A stretch of 64,000 nt of DNA from Otis tarda (taxonomy: Eukaryota > Chordata > Aves > Otidiformes > Otididae). The stretch is taken from NCBI GenBank assembly GCA_026413225.1, contig CM048557.1, positions 1,488,001 to 1,552,000 of the forward strand, read 5' to 3'. Below the pieces are notes generated by a model. That model saw nothing but the letters and a program-made list of their open reading frames with translations. It made no database searches and was not told the DNA's origin. Both the position numbers and the translations under genes were made by a program. This document shows positions 49,290 through 61,665 of the stretch, in pieces. Positions within the stretch are counted from its first letter, which is position 1. Each line of letters opens with the position of its first letter.

Positions 49290-50436
49290 TGTTCTGGTTT
49301 TATTTAGTGAGGGGGGAAAGAGGGGCTGCGATGGCAGCTTCTGTAAGAAGTTGCTAGAAATAGTTTCCCCTTTGTTCAGTGGACTCGGCCGGGCCTAGGG
49401 CGGACCCGCTGCTGGCCAAGGCCAAGCCAATTGGTGACAGAACGTTCCCTGATAACACCTCTGCGATAACGTATTTAAGAAGGGGAAAACAGAAAAAAAA
49501 AAGGAGAGAGAAGATGTGAAGACACTGAGCGGGGGCAGAGAGGGGGAGGCGTGAGCCTTGTGGGCCTTGCAGGCCTCACCCTCTGGCCTCTTGCCAGGCA
49601 GCTGACTGGGCCCAACTCAGCCCAGCTGCGAGAAGTGGAGAGGAGATGAGAAGTTGAACGAGATGTGAAGAGAACCTGAGAGGCGTCTGCCAGCCTGTTG
49701 TGAAGAATTTCTTAAACAGCTGCAGACGCCAAGGTCAGTGAAGAAGGAGGGGGAGGAGTAATGTGGCTCCTGGCCAAGATTTCCCTGCAGCCTGTGGTGT
49801 AGCCCATGGTGGAGTAGGCTGTCCCCCTGTAGTCCATGCAGACCATGGAGGGGCAGAAATTCACCTGCAGCCCATGGAGGACCCCACGCTGGGGCAGCTG
49901 GATGCGTGAAGGAGGCTGTGGCCTGTGGAGGGCCTGCTGGGGCAGCTGTTCTGGAGGGACTGCACCCCATGAAAGAAATGACCCAAGCCGGAGCAGTTTC
50001 ACTAAGGACTGCAGCCCATGGGAGGGACCCCATGCTGGAGCAGGGGAGGAATGTGAGGAGTTCTTCCCCCAACGATGATGCAGCAGCATAAAACAACGTG
50101 CGATGAACTGACTGCAACCCCATTTCCTCTTCCCCCCCTGTGCCGCTTGGAGCGGGGGAAGGTGGTAGAGATAATGTTAAGCCTGGGAAGAGGGAGGGGT
50201 GGGAGGAGGTTATCTTGTTCTCTGTCTCATTATCCTGCTGTTTTTACTAATAAATGAATAGTTTTCCTCAAGTCGAGTCTGTTTTGCCTGTGATAGTAAC
50301 TTTAAGGATTTCTCCCTGTCCTTCTCTCAAACCTCGAGCCTTTTTCCTTATATTATCTCTCCCTATTTTCTCAGAGGGTGGGGGGAGTGAGAGAAAGATT
50401 GTGTAGTCTGGTCCTGATCAGGGCTAAACTATGACA
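49290..50436 (+). mobile_element. Solo LTR of the 1.1-kb family, copy C, with target duplication
   Basis: It runs from TGTTCTGGTTTT to CTAAACTATGACA (1,147 bp) between CCTGG copies at 49285-49289 and 50437-50441. It has AACGTATTTAAG near 49468 and AATAAA at 50249-50254. The internal imperfect repeat region is about 49800-50050. Antisense frames up to 168 codons are low-complexity by-products of the repeat. Its 5' end shows the family's usual TGTTCTGGTTTT, unlike copies A and B. Confidence 0.92.
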
Positions 50437-51959
50437 CCTGGGAATGATTATTTTGGATAGGAATGGCAAATGAGCCAGTGCACCTTACAGAAAAATGTAC
50501 TTAGCTATATGCTATGAGTGGTTATGTATATCCATGCCTATCATACTTCAGATCTATTCTAGATTCCCATTGTCCTCAGTGAGCCAAAAATACATTATTC
50601 AGTGTTTTGTTGAACTAGACCCAGCTTCATTGAAGTGCTTTGGCTCCAAGTTTCTGTGTAGGTTATAACTTAGTGTTGATATCAAAAGCAGTTGGAGGCA
50701 AAATATTTTGTTGAATTGAACTATAATGCATTTGATTATGAAAGCATTTCAGAGACCTTTTCTTAGTAAAGCTGAAGTTGAAAGGAAGACAAGATATTCC
50801 CAGTAAAATGAAAGTATTTTTTAAAGAACAAAGTACCATTTTCTGTTTATAAACAGAATACTTGAGAATCTTTCAAAGTTTAAAAACTAATTCTAAGGGC
50901 AGAAAATAAGTATTTTCATTTTCTCTTTACTAAAGTGCTAGTTCAGATATAGAGCAAAATTGCTGTGGGAGCAGAAAGAAACACTGGCTGCATATAAAAC
51001 CTTTGCAATGGATTTTTGAGAAATGGAGAAACAGTTAGGCAGAGCATACTTTCTCTATCAATTCCCAGTCTGATGCTTAGCTAGGGCATTTAACTTTTTT
51101 AAAAGAGTCACGATTAAATTAATAACTAGAAAGGACTGAAAAGTAGAATCTTTCCTGAGGGAAATGCTATTTCAACATTGTTTTCAGCCTGAAGTAACAC
51201 AAAAAAATCCAAGTATCAAAACTTTTTGCTGAATGAAAATGTTTTGATCTCTAAGTTGGTGTCTGCATAGGGCGAAATGGGAACTTCAGGTTTGGACATT
51301 AAGCCTGATTGCTTCAAGTGTTTAACCTTGCTTGGCGGGTTATTCTGACAGAGCTGGGTTTCGGAGCTAGCACACCCGCAGTGTGGCTGGCAGATGTGAG
51401 AGGTTAGCTGGGACACAGTGCTGAGGTACACAGGAAAGGCTCAGTGCACGTACATAGTCAGCTGGCTCAGGAGAGCGGGCATGCAAGCCCATGGGGTGAG
51501 CAGGTAATCCTTGCTAGGCCATGGTGAAATAGTTCTTGGGGTCAGGAAATGTTTTGGCTAATTCACAACCAATGGATGGCTGAAGGCCCTCCAGCAGGAA
51601 AGAGACACCTCTATATCCAAATATCTCCCAGTGTGTGCATGTAAAACCTGTTTCTCAACAGAACCGAAACTGTAGAACTAACAAACAGAAATTTTGCTCT
51701 AAAGTGACTTTTTACAAAGAGGTTACCTCAGATTTAAATGTCTTTGCAAATAAGAGTTCACAGTTGTTATTCTAAATAAAAACATGTAATTCATGAGGCT
51801 ATTACTAGTATCAAACAAACCCAGTGATAACTGCTTGAACTCTTACCACAAATCACTGGTAGTATCATTGACTTTATTAAAAATATTTTATAAATGGGCA
51901 CTATTTGGATGTAAAAGTTACCTAGAAACACTTATTTTTTTAGTGGTCTGTTGAAGTTT

Positions 51960-52560
51960 AGAAAACAGATCGGGATTTAAGCTGCAGCTGGATGTGGGAT
52001 GCACAGAGCGTTCAAGCCTGCAGTGAAGGAGCTGCTGCCAGGACCTATCTTTTCTGCTTTTGGGTGGAGACACTGGTTCCCAGTTCCCCTGCGGCTTCCT
52101 CTCCTGCCTGGTGCCCATTGCTTCCATAAGCCTCCCCAGCATGCAGAAGGGAGCATGCAGTCAGCGTCGCTGAGGTGTGCTGGTAACACTGAGGGCTGCG
52201 AGTTCTTGTGCTACTAGGCCCATAGATGTTACTGTAAGAGATCTAGGCGCAGGCGGCTTTGTGTTGCTATGCAGGCAAGGCTGATCATCGCCTGTGCTGG
52301 AGAGCCTAGCAGCGTGGCAGCTGTTAGGGAACCAGGCAGACTGGCACACTGGGGAGGCAAAGGCAGGCACTGCCGCTCCTAGCTCAGCAGGCCCAGTGCT
52401 GCTTTGCCTCACAGAAACCATTCCTAAAGGTCCCAACAATGGCCTTTCCCCCTCAGGTGGCCACTGGCTGCCCTGTGCTGCTCCACCCAGGGCCAGAGGT
52501 CGTTTTGGGGCTCTTCAGCCTTTCAAAAGGCTGAGAACAGCCCAGGGAAGGGGGTTCAAC
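51960..52560. other. GC-rich patch of unknown nature
   Basis: About 600 bp is clearly richer in G+C than the surrounding DNA, with scattered CpGs (for example GTCGCTGAGG, GGCGCAGGCGGC). Frames of 70-94 codons exist on both strands, none recognisable. It could be an old element, a regulatory patch or a decayed exon. No polyadenylation signal or clear exon structure was seen. Confidence 0.4.
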
Positions 52561-53728
52561 CTGAATTTTTTAACCTGAGAGGCAAGCAAGCATGCTACTC
52601 AAGCCAATATGTGAAGTAGAGTTTGTATTAAGAACACTTGGGAAATCACTGTAGGAACAGTTACTGCATCAATGTATTAAATCAGGACGCAGGTGGCTAA
52701 ATAAGGCAGCCTTCTGCATGCCGTGAGGTGCAGTTAGTTGGTATACTGTGTGCTCTCTGGGCATAGGTACGAAGGATTTCCTGTTAACAAATCTTCTCTA
52801 GAAAACCCCACGGTGTGCCACCTCCTATCTTACGCTGCCTCCTACCTGCCCTTTGTTATTGGAAGCCAGAGGTAGGCTGTGGTTCAAAAAGCATTTGTTG
52901 CAAACAGTCATATTCCTAAAATTTTGATGTGACTAGAAGAGGTGACTGTAAGAGTCCCCAGAGGTGATGGCAGTGTTCTCTCACTGAGCCCTCAGGGCCA
53001 GCTGTCCAAATTGCTCTGTACTGTGTATGGTAAAGCCTTCTGCAGTCAGGCTTGGACAGAAAAGTTGTACTGTATACACTCCCAGTCCCACCATGCATTG
53101 TTTTTGAAAAGGCAAATTCCTTTGGTAATCACAGCCTTTTTTTATATACTTCCTTACATAGCAGACTATTAATAAGCCTGCCTTCCTCTTTTCCAGCATA
53201 CAATGTGGCTATAATTGCATGTATGTAGTGGATAGGTTACTTATTGTATTTAACGCTACTTGAATTACATATATGAAATACAGATTGCTGGTTGGTTATA
53301 TCTACGGAGCTATCTTAATATCTTTGTACAGTGACACATTGGCATCCTGGATGTAACCTACTGCCATGCTGGGATTCAAGTTCAAGGTGTCAGCATATAG
53401 AATGGTCTGCAGTTGAACACTGTCTGAAGAGAAGGGGCGATGTGAAGCTGAGCTGTTTCTAGAGATGTCTGTGATATTGAGAGAAGGACTTTTTTTCTTT
53501 TACGAAGAACTAGAGCAGTAACTAATTTTCCTGTAACTGTTGTAGAATTGTCTTCTGTGGAGTTGTTGAAAGTATTATTTCTATTCTGGAATAAGTATCT
53601 AATTTTAACCTCAAATTTGCAATGTGGTTTGAATGTATTTTTTATTCATGGAAGCTATTTCAGTTTTATCTGCAGCGTTAAAGCAGAATAAAGATAGCAG
53701 CATCATATTTTGCTATAGCTGTGTAAGG

Positions 53729-53794
53729 AGACAGTCTCCATGTAGACAGAGACTGTCTACAGTCTACTGTAGACTGTAGTAGACTACAGTCTAC
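53729..53794. repeat. Cluster of overlapping inverted repeats (GTAGAC/GTCTAC)
   Basis: There are four perfect stems: AGACAGTCTC (53729-53738) with GAGACTGTCT (53749-53758); GTAGACAG (53742-53749) with CTGTCTAC (53753-53760); ACAGTCTAC (53759-53767) with GTAGACTGT (53769-53777); and GTAGACTGTAGT (53769-53780) with ACTACAGTCTAC (53783-53794). The stems overlap, so alternative folds compete. Confidence 0.9.
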
Positions 53795-56174
53795 TTCCTC
53801 TCTAACAATGGTAGTTCCTTCTGACCTGCTTACTCAAAGATGATGAAAAGCTACAGAAACAACTGTGTTTACTGCTTCTTGAATGCATAGTGATTTGTTG
53901 CTGAGTAGGGATTTTATGGGTATTGGGAAAAGGTTGCTGATGAAAATCAGGGATGCTGGAGGGTTGTGCTTTTCTGTCCTCCTTTACAAAGAAATATGTA
54001 TGTTTTGTAGCATTTCATGTCATATTGCTTGTTTCTCTAGTCTATTTGGTTTTTTTTAAGAGTGCAAAGTGTTCAGTTGTTACCCACATAGTTGTAGAAT
54101 GAGTTATTTCACATGATTCTGCTGAACAAAGGAAACTCTAAGGTTTACAGGTACAGCCTCTAACAATTCACTGTCTACTGTAATGGGAATAAGCCTATCG
54201 TTTAGTGTATTCATGTATTACCTTCTTTCTCCTAGCTGTTACACTGAGGGTGGCTTAGTGCCGGCATTCTGCAGCACTTCTATTTTGTCAGTACATCAGA
54301 AATGGAGAAGTGACTTCTCATGGAGAAGTTGAAAGCTGGAAGCTCTCATGCAGGCAGTGTGGCTTCAGGAAGTAGACAGGAATACGTTGTAGGAAGGCAT
54401 TCTGATCACAAATTAGGCTGCTGCTTTTGCTGTGGCTTTAGCTTGCAAATGTTTTTAAGTTATAGCCCAAAGTGATGCCCAGTTGATGCAGCCTTGAGGC
54501 AAAGGCAGAAATGAAGATGCAGCCCTGTTGAACTCAGCAGGAATTTTGTCACAGGTTTTGTGGAAGGCTCTCGGAGCTAGCTTGAGCCTCGCTTTATTGT
54601 CTCAGGATTATTTCTTCTCCAGCAATGACACTGCTTTTGGAGGAAGATAACTAGGTTTTTATGAGGCCTTTTATTAAAAGGCAAATAGTCAGTTGCTTTA
54701 TGTATATTTACATTTCAGAGCCTTGGGTTGATCTTTCTTTAATGTGCATCAAACCACTTTTTAATGCAGTCACATATAGCCATTCCTGCACAAAGTCACT
54801 GTATCATTTTTTTCCCTGATTCTAAAGTTACCTCAATGTTTGCTGGTGACAAATGACTTTTTTTTTCCCCAAATAGCTTAATTTAAATGTATGTTCATAT
54901 GTCTTTAAAGATACTGAGTCCCTGATGATGAGAGCCTAAATCTACATGTGCAGATCAGGTATCTGTCTCCATTTCTGTGAACTTGCATACGTCTACATTG
55001 AGGCACTTAGTTTAGTCACTAGGATTCAGTCTTCATTTCTCCTCTTTATGGTGCTGTAAAATTTGTTCTAGAATGTTTGACCTATTCCCTTAAGCATTTA
55101 GCTGCAAAAATGTGTAAAGAGATCACTGTGGCGTTTACGCGTTTTGCTAGTACAGCACATGCAAAAAACATGCATTGGTTTTTTGTCACTGCTTGTCTAA
55201 TTTGTTGTTTGTATGCCTCTTTCCTCAGAAGAGGCAGAGGTTCATTATGATAATATGTTCATGCATCCAGAGCTACAACTACTTCTGAGCATAAATTGAT
55301 TTTAATTAGGAGCTTTTGTTTCCAAAATATGCAGTAAGTTATTAGCACATAAAATCGACCTAGTGAGTAGAGTGAAGTATGGATTTTCTAGTGTGCTGGT
55401 ATTCCGTAGTAACTGCCTACATGATTGGCTTCACCTCATGATTAATGATGTGTTTCTTACCTCAGAATAGCAGCATGTCTATAAATAACTAGCTGAGGTG
55501 CTGTACATTCATACCTTTGCTTAGCTTGTGATAACTTTTTCAGGTGACCATATCCTTACTGAATCATACAATTGTTACCATACCAAGTCTAACCCATTCA
55601 ATTATTTAAATTGTTGTTTCATTGTCATTCTAGTTCTTCTTGGTTTGTGCTTTGTAGTACTGAATGCATTTAAGAAAACAATCATTTAGTTTGATAAATT
55701 GGGGGCTGAAATTTTATGTCCTAAAAGGCTGTTCTATAATTCCCCAAGGCAATGAGCCATTCCAGTTCTGGGTAATCTGTTTAGTTCCGTGGAGTTTTTT
55801 TTTTCTATATTGCAGCACTTTCTGCAGATTTTGCTCAAACATAGTTTTATTCATATGATTGATTTCACAAAAAATGTTTGTGAACAACAGTGACAGTACA
55901 TTTTTCAGCTCAAATAACTAATGAAAAGCCTATGAAAAACAAGCCATTTATAAAAAGCAGAACCCAAACAAACAAAAAAACACCTAACAGACTTCAGCAT
56001 TGAGTAGTTAATAGACTCAGAAAGCATAACAAAGTGTCACACTCCCTGGTACAATATTGAGAGTGATATCTCATTTGAATTTGTCCTAGCTTCAGTTATT
56101 GATTGATGTATTTTTCTGTATTTGATTTTTTTTTTTTTCAAAGCCAAAACATCTCCTCCTCAAGGCAGGGTAAT

Positions 56175-56300
56175 GAATTTATTCAGAGCAGGTTGCTCAG
56201 AGCTTTATCCAGTCTGAATCTGAAAATCGGAAAGGAGAGATATTCCACAAGCTCTGTCTCTCACTTTCCTGCCATGCACCTTGGTAAAACCTGCTTCCGT
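56175..56300 (-). mobile_element. Old CR1-like fragment
   Basis: GAGCAGGTTGCTCAGAGC, then TTATCCAGTCTGAATCTG and a decayed block ending TCCACAAGCTCTGTCTC, follow the order of the inverted CR1 3' region, with many substitutions. Confidence 0.55.
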
Positions 56301-57427
56301 CTTTTTGATCATCTCCTCTTAGGTATTGGAATAGGGCAAAACTACTTGAATAGGAAATACAGTCATCAGTAACAACTTCAGTAGTGGTGAAATCCCATTT
56401 TCTTCTTCTCATTTTCTTTTCTCCTGTGCAGCTGCAGCAGGCATGTTCTGAAATAAAACGTGGTAAAAAGAACAAGATACAGATCGTTGAACACTGATGG
56501 ATGAAAAATACTAGCATTTATCTGGCATTATGTCAACACTGAACTACACAAGAGACACAGACAAGAATTCCAGGCAAAGCTCATGTACACTGGATGTGTA
56601 GACGTAGTCTAGAACCATATAAAATGGTTTTAAACTAGCTAGGTCAGTTGCCATTGATGATCATTCTACAGCAGTGCAGTATTACTGGCTACGTTGTTCT
56701 TCTCAGAACTCTACTCTGGTCTAGTTAATTGAGGTTTTGGGGGGATGCTGTCCACATAGGTAGATATTTTTTGGTACAGATTTGAATCTTATAACCCCCT
56801 CAAACATTCTATCTATATGATATTTGAGTATCACAAGATTCCAGTGAATTTCTAACACAGAAGATAAGCCAATCTGCTGCAGTGCAACAGGTATAGACAA
56901 AATTTGCTATGAAAAATATGAAAGAGCTGAACTGAAGGACAATAGTGTTAAGTGTAATTTTCCTAAGACTAGTTCTTCCACAAAGGCAAAAGTCCAAAAA
57001 GAGATTAAAAGTAAGCCTGCTTGGTTTTACTTCTGTGATCAAGATGTAATAAATTAATTTGTTTATTATACTGATGATACTCATAGCTTCTTGTAAATTA
57101 TTACACAGTTTACACAATTGTTTGAAGGTCTCATAAAAAAAAGTCTCATATATAAAGATACACTATAGCTGATACATATCTGAGAGAAGTTCCTGACAAT
57201 CTGAATGGAACTCTTTCTGGATGAACATGTATCATTAAGGTATCACTTTTATTTCGAAAAAGCATGTTATAACCATAAGAAAATAAACATCGTAAATGTA
57301 AATGAATCTTTATCATGCAATCATAAAGAAATTACAATGTCTAAGATAAGAGCCAATAACAAGAAGACATTATAAATAGGTTATCATGTGAGTTTTCTTA
57401 ATACTTTGTAAAAGCTGATTATAGAAT

Positions 57428-57713
57428 TGTAGGGAACGGCGCTTGGAAGATCTCATGTTGCGACGGAAAGATAGGCTGACCCTTCCCCTAGGAGTGCACC
57501 GCCCACAAAGGCGGAGCCAGCGAGTATATAAGCATGTGACACAGCCTAATAAATCGCCATTTGCATTTCCACCACGTTGGTGTCAGGGTGCTTATTCGCC
57601 CCAGGGTGGGTGTCCCTGGACTCCACATAGCTCCTTGTGGATGCAAATAGGCCACAAGGGGGAGGTCCACCACCACCTACAGGCACCACTGATCCCGAAG
57701 ACCGAAGCCAACA
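57428..57713 (+). mobile_element. Solo LTR, alpharetrovirus-like, with 6-bp target duplication
   Basis: This 286-bp element begins TGTAGGGAACGG and ends AAGCCAACA, between TAGAAT copies at 57422-57427 and 57714-57719. TATATAAG is at 57534-57541 and AATAAA at 57548-57553, only a few bases apart. After the signal come GCCATTTGCATTTCCACCAC and TTGGTGTCAGG, the compact R/U5 layout known from avian leukosis-type LTRs. The 6-bp duplication is that expected of alpharetroviral integrase. The identification by layout is good; the exact family is unknown. Confidence 0.85.
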
Positions 57714-57780
57714 TAGAATCATAGCAAATTTAGCATTGGAAGAGACCTTTAAAGGTCATCTAGTCCAACCTCCATTATCC
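57714..57780 (-). mobile_element. CR1 3' end fragment, minus strand, hit by the LTR
   Basis: TAGAATCATAG then GGAAGAGACCTTTAAAGGTC and ATCTAGTCCAACCTCC are the inverted CR1 tail and 3' block. The adjacent solo LTR landed within the tail, whose first bases (ATAGAAT) lie left of the LTR. Confidence 0.9.
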
Positions 57781-60700
57781 ATTATGATAATGTCAAAATG
57801 GAAGCCTTGATAATTCAAGAAGGATTGCAATATTTTTGAATGGAAAAAACAGAGTTCCGAGAGCACTTCAGAAATGGAAAAATGCATTTTTTAAAAAATA
57901 GAAAGACAAAAAAAATCCCACTCTCAAAATATCTTCGGCAATGTCCTTTCAAGTGTTCTTATAGGGGTACCTGAGTACTGCTCTGCTGAAGTGGGAGCTC
58001 CACTATGGACATCATGCAACCTTATATTGGAAAGGCACACAACAAAGTTCTGGCTCTTAAGCAGAAGAATGTAATAGCCCACATAGATTTTATGAGGATG
58101 GACAACTGCTTCTCTCAGCACAGGAGAAAAATTCCTCGAACCACTCGATTTGCACCTGGCAGATCTCCAGTTTGCACTGTACGGTATGACTGTAAGACTG
58201 TAGTAGGGATATTTATTTTAAAAAAGCCAGGTTGCTGCAGCTAGAATAATGAATGGATCCACAGTAAAGCAAGCACAACATGCCTTTCATCTGATGTTGT
58301 ATGATGGAGAGACTGCTGTATCTGTAATGTTAGATAATTTCTGTGCTACTTTGTCTGTTTTTATCTCAGCTGTGCACAAGGAAAAAATTAATAAAATTAA
58401 AGATGTGACTTCATGTTTAGTCACTTATCAAGTGACTCAATTTCTCACATTCTGGATTTTTTTTTCTCTGTCTTCTACTCTTATGGAACATTTTTGTTTC
58501 CACAAAGAGCATTACTCTTTTGCAAACTGGCATATGGGCGTTTAATTTTAACATAGCAGTACCTCCTGATCATGATTCTGTGACTATTTTTTGGAAGGCC
58601 CAATCAATGGGGTACTCCACATGATAATTAAGCAGTGAAAATTGAACTGTTTTGTTCTAACTTTCAGTTTTAGTTTAGTTGCCTTCCATTTCTATTGTGA
58701 AGGAGGCAGAAGCTGAAGGGAGCTAGTGCTATTGCATCCAACATCTGTTTCTTCCTTTCAGAAGGGAACTCTACAGCTGATACTGTGCAGTCCTCTCTCT
58801 GCAGTGCCTTTCAGAACCTGGTAGGAGAGGTGAGGCAGAGTAGGTACTGATACTGTTCAGTACAAACAAGCAAATGTCATATGGACCTTGCAGTTATCCT
58901 TTTGTCAAAGCCCAGAAGGTTGATTCATGGATGTTTCAAGTGCTGTCACAATTATTGATTCAAATGAAAGCAGTCCTAGAGTGGGGAGGTAATGTTAGCT
59001 GAAAAAGTAATTGAGCAGTATGTCAGGATTCGTATGTACCTGTGCTGTTAACATGAGTTTAGCAATGACTTAAAAAATATAAGTTTGTGAAATAACACAA
59101 AATACATCTAGAAATTTAGTTTTCTTAAAAAAATTTATACACTAGAAGATTGTACTGTACTAGAGTTACAGTAATACTAACCTCCTCTCCAACCAACCAG
59201 ATCCATTCGTGCATGCATACTCATCCATGTTGCAAGTTAGTGTGGTTATCATAAAAGTGCTCTATAGCAGTCAGATTTTCTCTGCCTGGGGAAAGAACTG
59301 TATGGCATGAAGCATATTTGTGGCCATTTTTTTTTATTTTGGAGTAGCATATCAGTGAAACATTAGTTTTGTGACTAGAGAAGTCATACCAGCCTCAACT
59401 TGTACCTGTAGAGTGATGTGTTTACAAAAGAACTACCCCTAGACTTCTGTTGCAATTTTAATTTAATGTTTCTCAGATAGAAAGTGCTTAATCAAAGATC
59501 TCGATTATGTTGTCCCTGGTGCACGTCTTATTTATGCGTTGAAAATATGAGATTAGAGTTTGTCTTCTGAGAATTACAATCATTCCTTTAGCTGAGGGAA
59601 CGAGTTATACTGCTCTGCTCCCTTGCATTACATATTTATTTGTTGCTTCAGGTAGGTTAGGCTGTAGCGCTGTATTGTTAAAACAGCTTTCAACACTTAA
59701 AAAACCCACACTTTTGGTTCAATATTTCATTATTCAGGAAAAAAATTGAAATATCTTCCTCTTTAGAGGAAGAGCCTAGGCTGATATAAAACATGACACT
59801 TGGATTTTGTAGTGTTGTGATATTAATGCTCTGAATGCCTTAATGTGTGTATTGTTGGCAGGGAGCTAGCTTTAATGCTTCTGTCATCCATTATCTTAAA
59901 ATTTGGAATAATTGTTTTATTTTTATGGCAAACCTATTATGAGCTTATATAATAATACATTTTTAATCAGCACTGCTTCATATGATACTCCAGCTCAGTG
60001 GTAAGAGCTTGCTTTGGCTCAACCAATATTTTCCCAAAGTATATATTAATGCATCTGCTTATTCAAAGTTGCTGTCACACTAAGAAGCATAATTACAGAC
60101 TGCATGGAGACTCTTGATAAGAAAATGGGAAAAAATGTATCAGCACGATCAAAGAAGCACCTGAAGTTAATTATAAATTAGCACTGAAGTGTAGCCATCA
60201 AAATGCTTTAATTATTACTGAAGGTTAAAAAAAAATAGTATGATCTCACATGTTGGTTAACTTTACACCAGAGTCTTTTCATTGTATTCGTTTATACTTA
60301 AGATAACTGAAAGATGAATGACTTCCAGCCTAAAAGAAAGAAACTAGCAGTGTCATTTGTTAAAGGTTTCTATTGCATAGGAAGGTTATACATTTTTACA
60401 TATTCTTCACATCATTGGTGCCTCCTACCCCATGAGATGGGGTTAGAGAAACTTCATTAAAATAGGATTATGATTGATGAGTGAAACTGAATTACACTGT
60501 TAAACCATTCTTTTCTGTGCCGAGATCAGGAAGCTACATAAAACCTTCTAATCAAGTTTGTTTCAAAGCTGAAGCCTATCAGAGAACTCTTGTTTCTTGC
60601 AACCAAAGGTACATACTGATAGCCAGACTCTGGTGAAGGTCAGAGACCTAGATCATGAGACAGGCCTTAGGTCAAGGGTTACTATTTGCTGTCTGATGCC

Positions 60701-61253
60701 GTGGTACCTTCTCTAATATAATTTGGACAGCTCACAGATTAATAAGGATTGATGGTAATGAGGGAGGAGGTTATTACTTAGAGTTTTGTTTTGTTTTTTA
60801 AAAGAGATTAATTCTTTGTCCACAAGTGATGCTGTTATCCACAAAGGCCCAGTAGAAAGCTGAATAAATCCAAGCATTCTGCTTTAGAATCTAGTTTGTC
60901 AAGAAATATAGCTATTTATTTGATAACTTTTAATCACCTGCATTTTCTAAAACATGTTTTCTTTCCATTTAGAAAGTATGGTTTTATGCTTATGCTAAAT
61001 GAATTATTCACAGGGAATAATTTTGCTGATGAATACGGGATTTTTTCTTGCTTATGAATCTACAAATAGGTTATAATTAGAGCCAGTTGAAAAATTTTGA
61101 AGAAATCAAAAGGTCATTTACTCTGTTCTCTACCACTAGTTGTCCATAAGATTTAAGTGTAACTATTGCCTTTTTTTTGGTAGTACAATCTGACACATTC
61201 ATTACACACACACACAAAAAAAGTGAATAGGGAAACAAGGGTGAATAATAATA
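57781..61253. other. AT-rich non-coding stretch
   Basis: No gene supported. Frames of 79 and 98 codons at 58005-58244 and 58249-58545 lie end to end but show no family signature. No repeat recognised. Confidence 0.6.
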
Positions 61254-61345
61254 ATAGAATCACAGAATCACAGACTAGTTAGGGTTGGAAAAGACCTTTA
61301 GAGGTCATCTAGTCCAACCCCCATGCAAGGAGCAGAGAATGTGTA
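61254..61345 (-). mobile_element. CR1 3' end fragment, minus strand
   Basis: ATAGAATCACAGAATCAC tail units are followed by GGTTGGAAAAGACCTTTAGA and TCTAGTCCAACCCCCATGCA, then a block like the usual CR1 continuation (CAAGGAGCAGAGAATG). It is cut off beyond about 61345. Confidence 0.9.
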
Positions 61346-61479
61346 AACAAATGTGTAACAAACATCTGGAATCTGAACTTCATTTTGATGAGAGATACTG
61401 TGTCCATTTTGTCAAAAATACTTTGTGAATTACCTTACAGAAACATTGATTTAGAAAAGCTTAAAAACATTAAGTTAAT

Positions 61480-61665
61480 CCAACAGGACTGGTGTAATTC
61501 CGTACAGAAGTTTGTAATCTTTTCTAAGAGATACTAGACACCCCAGAGTTTCTACAGGAAATATAGAGCTGTGCTTCTTTAGTCTTACCATAAGAAATTT
61601 TTTCCCGATGTCCAATAACAATCTTTCATGTAGAGATTTTAGCTCATTGATTTTTGTAATATCCA
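61480..61665 (-). mobile_element. Very old CR1/L3-like fragment
   Basis: On the minus strand a 63-codon frame includes LLLDIGKKFLMVRLKKHS, which resembles the CR1 C-terminal [10 protein letters not shown] block seen in the younger copies. The DNA order (AAGAAATTTTTTCCCGATGT, then TTTTAGCTCATTGATTTTTG) also fits an inverted LINE of this clade. Divergence is high. Confidence 0.5.

Larger units (their letters stand above)
50442..57421. other. Non-coding stretch with a GC-rich patch
   Basis: No gene supported. Separately annotated are a GC-rich patch (51960-52560), an inverted-repeat cluster (53729-53794) and an old CR1 piece (56175-56300). The remainder is AT-rich with no recognised structure. 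Confidence 0.6.

Noticed and set aside
58005-58545. Two frames nearly end to end (79 and 98 codons) suggesting a frameshifted gene or processed pseudogene
   Set aside because: Neither matches a family recognisable by eye; no poly(A) tail or target duplication seen. A translated search would settle it.
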